Source: CAYXVF01 sp964468125
Lineage (GTDB): Bacteria > Myxococcota > XYA12-FULL-58-9 > CAYXVF01
Direction of reading: 5' to 3'
NCBI GenBank assembly: GCA_964468125.1
Contig: CAYXVF010000007.1
Coordinates: forward strand, 1 to 64,000
DNA length: 64,000 nt
How positions within the stretch are numbered: position 1 is the stretch's first letter; the number at the start of each line of letters is the position of its first letter. Shown here piece by piece: positions 50,509-58,398 of the stretch. Below the pieces are notes generated by a model that saw only the letters and a list, made by a program, of their open reading frames with translations, was not told the origin of the DNA and searched no databases. The translations under genes and the position numbers were made by a program.

Positions 50509-51863
50509 GCTGCTTCCTTCTTCTCAGCGCGCTCGGCGATGATACCGGCGCTCTGCTCGGAGAGGATGTCGATCAGGTTGCGGGTGATGCTCGACAGCCA
50601 CGAGTGCATGAGTACGAGCGGAATCGCTACCACCAGACCGAGCATCGTCGTGACGAGGGCTTCCGAAATACCGCCCGCCATCTGCTTCGGATCGCCCGTA
50701 CCGAAGAGCGTCAGGGTCTGGAAGGTCTCGATCATACCGGTGACCGTACCGAGCAGTCCCATCAACGGTGCAATACCGGCGACGACCTTGATGGCCCACA
50801 GGAAGCGTTCCAGTGACGCGGATTCGCGAATGATCGATTCGTCGAGCTTCGCTCCTAGCACTTCCGTGTCAACATCCGGGTTCTTCTTGTGCACCATCAT
50901 GATGCGGCCGAGCGGGTTGCCCTCGCTCGGCTCTTTGGCCGAGCGTTGCGAGCGGACCTTGGCCGCCACCACGAAGAGCATCGCGAGACGAATCACCGCG
51001 ACCAGGAAGGTGATCGCGCCGAGCGTGAGGATGATGTAGCCAATCAGTCCTCCGAGGGCCAAACGCTCCCGCACCGTCGGCGCCGACACCAAGAGCGAAA
51101 GCAGGCTGCCCTGGGTCGGGTCGATTGCGGCCTGAACAAAGCCATCCTTTGCGTCCAGAAGGCGTTTTGCATCGGCGAGGAAGCGGCTCGCCGGCTGACG
51201 GCCGAGCTCTTTGAGCTTCTGCAGATTCGGGTCCCAGACCATGTACTTGTCGTCCGCGACCGCGGTGAAGGGCCCGATGCGCGCGACGGTGAGGTCTTCC
51301 TGCTGACCGTCGGCCCGGATCACCGGCGCCTCGAACTTCACGATCTCACCGGACGCCACGAGCTCCTGCTGCAGCATGAACCAGAGCGTTTCGAGCTGGT
51401 CCACGGACGGCAGCTTCTTGCTCGCGGCGAGGTCCGTCAGGCGCTCGGCGCGTCCGGGGTACTGAGCGCTCGACAACGAGCCGACGAGCAGACTGTTCGT
51501 CTCACCGGCGGAGGCGCGAACCACTCCGAAGAGCTCGCCGAGCGTACCCAGGCGAATCCGAAGGGTCTCTTCGAGGTCCGCGAGCTTCTTCTCGTTCTCC
51601 TCGAATTGCGCTTCCAGCGACTCGCCACGGCGCTCCTGGCGGGCGAGCTCGGCGCGAGCCTCCTGTAGCTTGCGCGCCTGCGCGTTCTTGTCGGCGAGAA
51701 AATCCGCTTCCCGCTTCTTCAGCTCCGCCGCCTGCGCGTTCCAGCCAGCCTGGACCTTGTTCAGGAGCTCACGTGCAGTGGTAGGCTTTCCCTCTTGGGC
51801 CGCAGCCGGTGAGCTGATCAAGGCCAACGCGAGCGTTGCCGCCCAAAACTCACTTCTTGCCAT
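50505..51863 (-). CDS. ttpC: TtpC-like MotA/TolQ/ExbB protein with long periplasmic domain
   Basis: Protein of 452 residues. Signal peptide (FWAATLALALISSPAAAQ), then a coiled-coil region of about residues 40-120 (AELKKREADFLADKN..., QEARAELARQERRGESLEAQFEENEKKLADLEETLRIRLG) and a folded domain. The second half is an ExbB-like channel: LIGYIILTLGAITFLVAVIRLAMLF, MLGSVT...-type GIAPLMGLLGTVTGMIETFQTLTLFG, and GLVVAIPLVLMHSWLSS. This fusion of an N-terminal extension with an ExbB domain is the definition of TtpC, which in Vibrio is required for TonB2-dependent uptake. Gene order with DUF3450 before and short exbB after is the same. The TTP periplasmic domain is thought to touch TonB or the outer membrane. 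Confidence 0.93.
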   Translation of the reverse strand: MARSEFWAATLALALISSPAAAQEGKPTTARELLNKVQAGWNAQAAELKKREADFLADKNAQARKLQEARAELARQERRGESLEAQFEENEKKLADLEETLRIRLGTLGELFGVVRASAGETNSLLVGSLSSAQYPGRAERLTDLAASKKLPSVDQLETLWFMLQQELVASGEIVKFEAPVIRADGQQEDLTVARIGPFTAVADDKYMVWDPNLQKLKELGRQPASRFLADAKRLLDAKDGFVQAAIDPTQGSLLSLLVSAPTVRERLALGGLIGYIILTLGAITFLVAVIRLAMLFVVAAKVRSQRSAKEPSEGNPLGRIMMVHKKNPDVDTEVLGAKLDESIIRESASLERFLWAIKVVAGIAPLMGLLGTVTGMIETFQTLTLFGTGDPKQMAGGISEALVTTMLGLVVAIPLVLMHSWLSSITRNLIDILSEQSAGIIAERAEKKEAA

Positions 51864-52737
51864 CTTTGCGACCCTTTTCGTTGCTGTCTTCGTTCTCGTC
51901 TTCGGTGGACTTCACGCGCGGCCGGGCGGCCTTCGGTGGCGGCACCGGTGCGGCTGCTTCCGTGGCCGGGGCAGCGACGGGCAGTCGCATGAGGTCCGGG
52001 GCGGCCTGCTTGCGCGCAATCCGGAAGCCCTTTCGAAGCTCGTTGAAGTAGGCGCTTTCCACCGGCTTCCAGGACCGTGCCATCTGGTCCCAGAGACCCG
52101 CCTCCTCGCCATCGGCGGTCATGTAGAGCAGAACGACACGGCCGATGCGAAGGAACTGCACGGTGCGGTCTTCGCCTTCGAGCTTCGCGTTGTAGTCCTC
52201 GATGGTGCGCCCGTAGCCGTTCTCGATGGAGTAGGCCTCCATCACCTGACGGAACTTCTCCGAATCGGTGATGTTCGGGTCGGTCATCATCTTGCGCAGC
52301 CGCTCGAGACGCTCGCGACGCTCTTCAATCAAGAAGGGCACGTCGAGGTCGATGAAGGACTCGAGGGAGTCGATCATCTTGAGCATCAGCGGCGTGATCT
52401 CCCGACCCACCAACACCGCGTCTTCGATCTGCTGCTCGAGGGAGACGATTTCGTCGTTTTGGTTGGTGACGAGGGCGCTCACCTGGTCGTTGTAGGTGCG
52501 AAGCGACTCGATGCGCCGTTGCAGCTCGCGATACTCCTGGAGCATCTGGAACGCTTGGTCGCTCAGGCTATCGATCTTTTTCTGGCTCGTGGCCGCCAGC
52601 GCATTCGCCTTCATCGTGAGCTCGATGGCGGTATCCAGGTCCCCAGCGCTCGCGCTCAATACGGGGACAGCCACGACCGCTGCTCCGACGAGCCAAACAC
52701 CTCGCGGCGCCCGGAGGCGACGTTTCTCACAAGTCAT
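51850..52737 (-). CDS. DUF3450 protein of the TonB2-type cluster
   Basis: Protein of 295 residues from ATG 52737 (GGAG 8 bases upstream; the longer frame begins inside that site). Signal peptide APRGVWLVGAAVVAVPVLSASAGD, then long amphipathic helices with coiled-coil character (AFQMLQEYRELQRRIESLRTYNDQVSALVTNQNDEIVSLEQQIED) and the DUF3450 core DVPFLIEERRERLERLRKMMTDPNITDSEKFRQVMEAYSIENGYGRTIEDY. A beta end (RTVQFLRIGRVVLLYMTADGEEAGLWD) and a charged, basic tail (KSTEDENEDSNEKGRKDGKK) follow. First gene of the cluster, with ttpC overlapping by 14 bases. Family role unknown; invariably found in TonB2 clusters. Confidence 0.92.
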   Translation of the reverse strand: MTCEKRRLRAPRGVWLVGAAVVAVPVLSASAGDLDTAIELTMKANALAATSQKKIDSLSDQAFQMLQEYRELQRRIESLRTYNDQVSALVTNQNDEIVSLEQQIEDAVLVGREITPLMLKMIDSLESFIDLDVPFLIEERRERLERLRKMMTDPNITDSEKFRQVMEAYSIENGYGRTIEDYNAKLEGEDRTVQFLRIGRVVLLYMTADGEEAGLWDQMARSWKPVESAYFNELRKGFRIARKQAAPDLMRLPVAAPATEAAAPVPPPKAARPRVKSTEDENEDSNEKGRKDGKK

Positions 52738-52786
52738 TCGCAACACTCCTAAAAATCTCACTCCGCTACAAAAAACACCTGACGCG

Positions 52787-52821
52787 AAATGACAACCGGC
52801 GCTGTCACCTTCGTGTCATTT
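52787..52821. promoter_or_regulatory. TGTCA repeats upstream of the TonB2-type cluster
   Basis: Perfect 8-base arms AAATGACA (52787-52794) and TGTCATTT (52814-52821), with another TGTCA at 52803-52807 between them, 11 bases (one helical turn) from the right arm. It lies 50-84 bases before the DUF3450 start. Operator-like; a Fur box was not recognised. Confidence 0.45.
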
Positions 52822-52870
52822 TTTCGGCGCGGCCGACCCGCTCTGACGAAATTTAAGAGCCGTTAGTACA

Positions 52871-52904
52871 GAATACCGGGCGATGACGTAAAGGATCGGT
52901 ATTC
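52871..52904. repeat. Second inverted repeat, GAATACCG/CGGTATTC
   Basis: Perfect 8-base arms GAATACCG (52871-52878) and CGGTATTC (52897-52904) with 18 bases between, in the same short intergenic region. Could be an operator or a weak hairpin downstream of the photolyase. No T-run. Confidence 0.35.
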
Positions 52905-52953
52905 GAAAACTTTGCAGGAGCGTTCCCTGTTCGCCTCGCGGGCGCCACTGATT

Positions 52954-54477
52954 TCAACGCTCAGCCGCCGGAGAGGGCCGTTTGCGTGACCTCGGACGTT
53001 TTCGGCTGCCATGGCGCTGATAGACCTCCGCGGCCTCCTTTTTTGCCTCCTCACGGCGTCGGACCGCAAAAATCCGCTCCCGAGCCGTCTTGTAGGCTCT
53101 CTTGTGGTCCACGACCGGCGCCGGATAGTCGCGGCCGATCACACAGCCGCTCGTCCGCTGCAGCAGGGGCGGCATGCGGTGGGGCTCGGGCAGGTGGGCG
53201 TCGTCCACCCCTTCGAGCTCCGGGACCCAACGCCGAATGAACACGCCGCGCGGATCCTGGTCCTGCGCCTGCTTGGCCGGAGAGTAGACCCGGACCGAGT
53301 TGATGCCCGTCACCCCGGACTGCATCTGGAATTGCGAAAAGTGGATGCCGGGCTCGAAATCGAGAAACTGCGCCGCCAGGTATTGGGCCGGCCGGCGCCA
53401 ATGAAGCCAGAGATGATAGGAAGAAAAGGAGACGAGCATCGCGCGCATTCGAAAGTTCAGCCAACCGGTCTCGTGTAGGCAACGCATGCAGGCGTCGACC
53501 ATCGGGTAGCCGGTCTGGCCGGCACAGAAGGCCTCAAAGCGCGCTTCGTCGAACTCGTCCTCGCGCAGACCGTCGTAGACCCGCGCCATGTTCCGAAACT
53601 CGATCTCCGGCTCGTCCTCGAGCTTCTGAATGAAGTGGCAGTGCCAGGAAAGCCGCGAAAAAAACGACGAGAGCGACGGCAGCCAGCGACTGTCGATCTC
53701 CATTCCGTCCGCCTTCGCGGCTTTGAGCTCCGCCTCCCTTTCCTTCGCGCGCTGGTAGACCTCACGAATCGAAAGCGAGCCCCAGGCGAAATGCGGGCTC
53801 AGGCGACTGCAGCCATCCCAGCCGGCGACGGGGGTCGACATGTCGGCTCGGTAGTTGACTCCCCGCTCGGCCAGAAAAGAGTCGAGAAGCAGGAGCCCCG
53901 CCTGCGTCCCGCCGGCCTGCACCTGCCCTTTGCGCGACGGCTCGATGCGGAGCGCGCTCTCGTCGGCTTCGCCCTGCCCCTCGAGCTCCACCCCTTCGAA
54001 GTGCTCCGGGACCGGGACACACTCCTTCTCCATCTGTCGCTTCCACTTTCGCGCCCAGCCGTCGCGTTTTTTGAGTGGACGAAAGACCCCGTGCTGCATC
54101 GGTTCCCGCCACTCGATGGCGTTTTCGCGGCACCACGCAGCAACCCGCAGGTCACGGTCATAGGTCGTGCGATTGCCGGTTTCCTGATGGGACCAGAGCG
54201 TTTCGATCGGATGGGCGCGATGGATCTCCGCCAACAGGTCGGGCATTTCCCCGATCCGCCGGGTCAGACGAGCGCCACGTTGCCGAAGCTCGCCTTCGAG
54301 CTCGGCGAGGCACTCGTTGATGAAGCGCAGGTGCGAGCCGTCCATCTCGGGCGTTTGCCATAGGGAAGGCTCGTAAACGTAGAGGACGATGGTGGGTCCG
54401 CGGCGGCTCGCCTCAAAGAGCGGTGCGTGATCCCGAAGGCGCAGATCACGCTTAAGCCAGACGAGTTGCGTTCCCAT
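52954..54477 (-). CDS. Cryptochrome/photolyase family protein, non-class II
   Basis: Protein of 507 residues. N-terminal domain starts TQLVWLKRDLRLRDHAPLFEASRRG (class I-like), and the FAD domain contains GYPMVDACMRCLHETGWLNFRMRAMLVSF, SYHLWLHWRRPAQYLAAQFLDFEPGIHFSQFQMQSGVTGIN, and SVRVYSPAKQAQDQDPRGVFIRRWVPEL, matching the photolyase core GN..Y.P..Q....DP.G..IR.WVPEL. A basic tail (RHGSRKRPRSRKRPSP) could help bind DNA. The residues around INSVRVYSPAKQAQDQDP distinguish it from CPD class I (YFRIFNP) and DASH; the exact subgroup is not clear, so it could be a photolyase, a (6-4)-type enzyme or a cryptochrome. Following the gamma-CA gene by 42 bases. Confidence 0.87.
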   Translation of the reverse strand: MGTQLVWLKRDLRLRDHAPLFEASRRGPTIVLYVYEPSLWQTPEMDGSHLRFINECLAELEGELRQRGARLTRRIGEMPDLLAEIHRAHPIETLWSHQETGNRTTYDRDLRVAAWCRENAIEWREPMQHGVFRPLKKRDGWARKWKRQMEKECVPVPEHFEGVELEGQGEADESALRIEPSRKGQVQAGGTQAGLLLLDSFLAERGVNYRADMSTPVAGWDGCSRLSPHFAWGSLSIREVYQRAKEREAELKAAKADGMEIDSRWLPSLSSFFSRLSWHCHFIQKLEDEPEIEFRNMARVYDGLREDEFDEARFEAFCAGQTGYPMVDACMRCLHETGWLNFRMRAMLVSFSSYHLWLHWRRPAQYLAAQFLDFEPGIHFSQFQMQSGVTGINSVRVYSPAKQAQDQDPRGVFIRRWVPELEGVDDAHLPEPHRMPPLLQRTSGCVIGRDYPAPVVDHKRAYKTARERIFAVRRREEAKKEAAEVYQRHGSRKRPRSRKRPSPAAER

Positions 54478-54519
54478 GGCGCCTTAGGTGCTCATGCCCC
54501 GTCGGCGATTCAAGTCGGT

Positions 54520-55041
54520 TTAGAGCTCCCGCAGATTCTCACGATAGAGACGCCCGGCCTTGCGGTAGTGCTCGGTTCCCTGGGCGATCCGTTCTCGCTC
54601 CGCCGCGCTGGTCTCGCGGATCACCTTTCCTGGCACTCCGAGCACGAGGGAGTTGTCCGGGATCACCTTGCCCTCGGAAACGAGTGCGTTCGCTCCGATG
54701 ATGCAGCCAGATCCGATTCGCGCGCCGTTCAAGATCGTCGCCCCGATCCCGACCATCGACCCCGCCCCAATGCGGCAGCCATGAACCATCGCGAGATGCC
54801 CCACGGTGACGTCGCGTTCGAGCACGCAGGGAAAACCCGCATCCGCGTGCAACACCGCTCCATCCTGAATGTTCGATCCCTCGCCGACGACGATCTCCTC
54901 GACGTCCCCTCGAACGACCGCCGAAAACCAAACGGACGCCTGGTGTCCGAGTCGAACGCGTCCGACGACCGTAGCGCTCGGCGCGACGTACCACTCGGCG
55001 CTGTCAAAGTGCGGCCTAGGCTCGCCGAGTGCGTAGATCAT
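54520..55041 (-). CDS. Gamma-carbonic-anhydrase-like left-handed beta-helix protein
   Basis: Protein of 173 residues. Hexapeptide-repeat (left-handed beta-helix) domain: ATVVGRVRLGHQASVWFSAVVRGDVEEIVVGEGSNIQDGAVLHADAG, TVGHLAMVHGCRIGAGSMVGIGATILNGARIGSGCIIGANALVSEGKVIPDNSLVLGVPGK. Candidate metal ligands His65, His82 and His87 match the YrdA/PaaY/Cam group. The helix ends in IAQGTEHYRKAGRLYRENL, a typical C-terminal helix. Such proteins are gamma-carbonic anhydrases or thioesterase/acyltransferase relatives. Start overlaps the stop of the acetoacetyl-CoA synthetase (ATGA), so the pair is co-expressed. Confidence 0.9.
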   Translation of the reverse strand: MIYALGEPRPHFDSAEWYVAPSATVVGRVRLGHQASVWFSAVVRGDVEEIVVGEGSNIQDGAVLHADAGFPCVLERDVTVGHLAMVHGCRIGAGSMVGIGATILNGARIGSGCIIGANALVSEGKVIPDNSLVLGVPGKVIRETSAAERERIAQGTEHYRKAGRLYRENLREL

Positions 55042-56990
55042 GGTTTCGCCCCCGCGAGCGCGAAGAAGGGCTCGAGGGCACTCGGGTCGCTCACTGTGTC
55101 CATGTTCACTGCGCCCTCCACCGGAACTCCATTCAAGAGCTTCTTGATCGGCACTTCCATCTTCTTGCCATTGAGGGTCCGCGGCACGACGTCGATGGCC
55201 CGCAGCTCATCCGGGACGTGACGCGGCGAGAGCTCGGAGCGAATTAGGCTCGCGATTCGTTTGCCGAGCGCCTCGTCGAGGGTCGCACCTTCCGCCAAGA
55301 CCACGAAAAGCCACATCGTGCCTTCGGTCTCGAGGGAGCTCGTATCCACCACCAGGCTGTCCGCAACCTCCGGGAGGCTCTCCACCACCCGGTAGAACTC
55401 GCTCGTTCCCATTCGCACTCCGCCGCGGTTGAGAGTGGAGTCGGAGCGACCGTAGATGACGTAGGTGCCTCGCTCCGTGTGCTTCACCCAATCGCCGTGA
55501 CGCCAAACCCCGGGGAACGTCGCGAAGTAGCTCTCGCGCAGGAGCGAGCCGTCTTCGTCGCCCCAGAAGAAGACCGGCATCGACGGCATCGGCTTGGCGA
55601 TCACGAGCTCGCCCACCTCACCCCGGACCGGTTCCCCCGCCTCGCTCCAGGACTGGACATCGCAGCCGAGCTCCGCGCACTGGATTTCTCCGGCGTGCAC
55701 GGGCAGCCATGGGCAGCAGCCGACGAAGGCGGTGCACACGTCGCTCCCGCCGCTCACGGACCCCAGGATGAGATCGGTGCTCACGTTGTCGTAGACCCAC
55801 GCGAAGCCGCCAGCCGGCAGGGGCGCCCCCGTGGAGCCAAGCGCCCGCAGCTTCGAGAGGTCGTGGTGGGCCCGAGGGGAGTAGCCCTGCTTCTCGAGCG
55901 CCAGGAGAAAAGGCGCGCTCGTGCCAAAGAAATCGAGCTCGAGCTCTTCGGCCATGCGCCAAAGGCCGCCGAGATCCGGATGGCCGGGGCTTCCGTCGTA
56001 GACGACGACGGTGACCCCCAGGAGCAATCCGCCGATCAGGAAGTTCCACATCATCCAGCCGGTCGTCGTGAACCAGAAGAAGCGGTCACCTTCTCCGAGG
56101 TCGCAATGGAGCGCCAACGTCTTCAGGTGTTCGAGCACGATCCCGCCGTGACCCTGCGTGATCGCCTTCGGAAGACCGGTGGTTCCGGACGAGTAGAGGA
56201 TCCACAGGGGGTGCTCAAAGGGCACGCGCTCGAACTGGATCTCCTTGGCGTTCCGGTCGATGAAATCCGACCATGCGGTCGTGCCGTTCAGTGGCGTCGA
56301 CCCGGGCAAGAGCACGGTCGCTTCGAGCGAGTCGAGCCCATTCATGATCTCGGCCACTTCCTTTTGACGATCGTAGGTCTTTCCGCCGTAGACGTAGCGG
56401 TCGACGGTGAAGAGCACCTTCGGCTGAATCTGCCCGAAACGGTCGAGCACGCTCCCGACGCCGAACTCAGGGGCACAGCTCGACCAGGTCGCACCGAGGG
56501 AGGCACTCGCGAGAAACGCGACGAGCGCCTCCACGCCGTTGGTCACGTAGGCGACCACCCGGTCTCCTCGTCCAACGCCGAGCTTTCGCAAGCCCGCGGC
56601 AGCCTGGGCGGTCATTCGGTAGAGCTCGTCCCGGGTGAGCTTGCGCTCTTCGCCCGCCTCATTGCGCGCGATCACGGCGATGGCGTCACCACGGTAGCGA
56701 AGCGCATTCTCGGCGTAGTTCAGACGCAGATTCGGAAACCACTCGGGTCCCGGCATCGTCTCGCGGCCGAGCACCGGCTCGGGCTCGCCCTCGCCAAGAA
56801 CGTCGAACCAGTCGTGAATGGCGCGCCAGAAGCGGCTGACGTCCGCAACGCTCCAGGCGTGAAGCGCCGTATAGCCGGCGCCACTCGGAGCGCCGCAGTG
56901 CTCGCTCGCCCATTCGGCGAAGGCGGTGAGGCGCGTCTTCGCGATGCGCTCGGGGGAGGGTCTAAAGAGCTCGGTGCCTTCCGCAGTCAT
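55038..56990 (-). CDS. Acetoacetate-CoA ligase (acetoacetyl-CoA synthetase)
   Basis: Protein of 650 residues of the ANL superfamily. Substrate class is given by the overall size and motifs: NYAENALRYRGDAIAVIARNE, ATWSSCAPEFGVGSVLDRFGQIQPKVLFTVD, the P-loop LWILYSSGTTGLPKAITQGHGG, FFWFTTTGWMMWNFLIGGLLLG, GSTGAPLPAGGFAWVYDNV, SVSGGSDVCTAFVG, ELGCDVQSWSE, the hinge YGRSDSTLNRGGVRMGTSEFYRVV, and the C-terminal PRTLNGKKMEVPIKKLL with the adenylation Lys. The CDVQSWSE and STLNRGGVRMG phrasing is that of acetoacetyl-CoA synthetase, not acetyl-CoA synthetase. It activates acetoacetate, for example for poly-hydroxybutyrate or lipid synthesis. Confidence 0.93.
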   Translation of the reverse strand: MTAEGTELFRPSPERIAKTRLTAFAEWASEHCGAPSGAGYTALHAWSVADVSRFWRAIHDWFDVLGEGEPEPVLGRETMPGPEWFPNLRLNYAENALRYRGDAIAVIARNEAGEERKLTRDELYRMTAQAAAGLRKLGVGRGDRVVAYVTNGVEALVAFLASASLGATWSSCAPEFGVGSVLDRFGQIQPKVLFTVDRYVYGGKTYDRQKEVAEIMNGLDSLEATVLLPGSTPLNGTTAWSDFIDRNAKEIQFERVPFEHPLWILYSSGTTGLPKAITQGHGGIVLEHLKTLALHCDLGEGDRFFWFTTTGWMMWNFLIGGLLLGVTVVVYDGSPGHPDLGGLWRMAEELELDFFGTSAPFLLALEKQGYSPRAHHDLSKLRALGSTGAPLPAGGFAWVYDNVSTDLILGSVSGGSDVCTAFVGCCPWLPVHAGEIQCAELGCDVQSWSEAGEPVRGEVGELVIAKPMPSMPVFFWGDEDGSLLRESYFATFPGVWRHGDWVKHTERGTYVIYGRSDSTLNRGGVRMGTSEFYRVVESLPEVADSLVVDTSSLETEGTMWLFVVLAEGATLDEALGKRIASLIRSELSPRHVPDELRAIDVVPRTLNGKKMEVPIKKLLNGVPVEGAVNMDTVSDPSALEPFFALAGAKP

Positions 56991-57057
56991 GGCGGTCAGC
57001 TATCGAAAAAGCGCCGGCTGGTCCAACGGGCACCGAGGCCAAAAATGCCGCGACGAC

Positions 57058-57513
57058 CTACTCGATGACGAGCGTTTCGGCGAGCTGCTCGCCGGTCTCG
57101 TCACCGCGCGGCGCGCGATATTCGTTCGAATGCTTCACGAGCACCCGGTCCGCATTGAAGGTCTCGCCATCGTAGCGCCCCTCCACGACGACCCCGATCC
57201 CCTCGCGGAACATCTGCGGCGGTGCGCCGGTCGCATTTACGGCAACCGTGGCCCCACCCTCTTCAGGCATGATCCCCACCGCAAAGCGCAGGTCGAGGCT
57301 CTTCTCGTCGAACTTCACCGAGCCGTTCTTCACGACCCCGCCGAGACGCACCGGTTTGCCGACCCCGTCGTCACCTTTGGCGAGCAGCTCCTGCGGTTCC
57401 CAGTAGTAAACGAGGTTCTCGCCAATGTCGCCGAGGGAGATGTAGGCCAGCGCACCGCCGGCGATCAGCATCGCGACCACTGCGGTGATCTGTTTCTTGG
57501 CGTTGGGACTCAT
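57058..57513 (-). CDS. ccmE: CcmE, haem chaperone
   Basis: Protein of 151 residues. N-terminal membrane anchor (ITAVVAMLIAGGALAYIS), then the OB-fold domain: GKPVRLGGVVKNGSVKFDEKSLDLRFAVG, VAVNATGAPPQMFREGIGVVVEGRYD, and the haem-binding motif VKHSNEY with His128 and Tyr132. It binds haem covalently in the periplasm and passes it to apocytochromes. Start 3 bases past the end of ccmD on the overlap; order ccmA-B-C-D-E. ccmF, G and H are not in the window. Confidence 0.95.
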   Translation of the reverse strand: MSPNAKKQITAVVAMLIAGGALAYISLGDIGENLVYYWEPQELLAKGDDGVGKPVRLGGVVKNGSVKFDEKSLDLRFAVGIMPEEGGATVAVNATGAPPQMFREGIGVVVEGRYDGETFNADRVLVKHSNEYRAPRGDETGEQLAETLVIE

Positions 57514-57677
57514 GAATTGCTCTCCGGATCAGCAGGGACTTCGCCCTTTTCACGGGTGAAGAGGTAGACGCCGTAGAGCGTTAACCCCAGCCAGGTAATC
57601 GCATAAGCCGCGATGACATATTCCCAACCGCCGATGATCGGCGCGGTGCCCGCGGCAGCAAGGTTGTCCAGGATCAT
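57510..57677 (-). CDS. ccmD: CcmD, small haem-exporter subunit
   Basis: Protein of 55 residues from ATG 57677, hidden in a longer frame. One transmembrane helix (WEYVIAAYAITWLGLTLYGVYLFTRE) with the usual Tyr/Trp pattern and a short charged tail. The position between ccmC and ccmE, with ATGA overlaps on both sides, and the length are decisive. It helps release of holo-CcmE from CcmABC. Confidence 0.85.
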   Translation of the reverse strand: MILDNLAAAGTAPIIGGWEYVIAAYAITWLGLTLYGVYLFTREKGEVPADPESNS

Positions 57678-58369
57678 GACGCCACCGCCTCCTCCGTTGC
57701 GACGCGCGCCACCGGCGGCGGCGCGAGCGCTTTGGCTTGGTCGTGTCGAGCGATGCGATAGCGCATGCCGAGGAACCCGAGCCAGAGAAACAGGAACGCG
57801 AAGGCGTTCAAGCGCAGCACCCAGGCCATCGGCGAATCCACCGACTGCGGGTTCGACTGCGCTTGATGAATGCTGTTCCACCACTTGACCGAGAACCAAA
57901 CGATTGGAACGCCAATGGCGATCAGAATCCCGACCGCCGCGGACCAGGTCGCGCGTTTATCGGGGTCGTCCACGAACTTACGTAGGGTCAAATAGCCGAG
58001 ATAGCTCATCCACACGACCGCCATGCTGGTGAGGCGTGGGTCCCAGGTCCAGTAGGTGCCCCAGGTAGGGCGCGCCCAAATGCTGCCGGTCAAGAGCAGG
58101 AGCGTCGCGAGCAAGACCCCGGTCTCCGCCGAGGCCTCGGCGAGCGCATCGGCTTTGAGGCTCGAGCTGAACAGAAACGCGACGCAGCAGCCAGCGTTCA
58201 GCGTGAACGCGAGCAGAGAGATCCATCCGGCGGGCACGTGGGTGTAGAGAATGCGGTACACGTCGCCCATCATCGAATCGCGCGGCGCGAGCACCAGGCC
58301 CGAATAGGCTCCCGTGACGAGGAGCAGCACCCCGAATGCGACGAGCGCGACATCAATCTTCTTCCCCAT
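57674..58369 (-). CDS. ccmC: CcmC, haem-handling membrane protein
   Basis: Protein of 231 residues with six transmembrane helices. The WWD motif is complete in ARPTWGTYWTWDPRLTSM, and the two His candidates are in LYTHVPAGW (His44) and NSIHQAQ. It presents haem to CcmE together with CcmAB. The 3' part overlaps ccmD (ATGA). Confidence 0.95.
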   Translation of the reverse strand: MGKKIDVALVAFGVLLLVTGAYSGLVLAPRDSMMGDVYRILYTHVPAGWISLLAFTLNAGCCVAFLFSSSLKADALAEASAETGVLLATLLLLTGSIWARPTWGTYWTWDPRLTSMAVVWMSYLGYLTLRKFVDDPDKRATWSAAVGILIAIGVPIVWFSVKWWNSIHQAQSNPQSVDSPMAWVLRLNAFAFLFLWLGFLGMRYRIARHDQAKALAPPPVARVATEEAVAS

Positions 58370-58398
58370 GGCGATCTTCCCTCCCCGTTAGATGCCTT

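Noticed and set aside
52740..52953. Fur box before the TonB2-type cluster
   Set aside because: Iron regulation was expected, but I found no 19-base GATAATGAT-type match; the repeats present are of other sequence.
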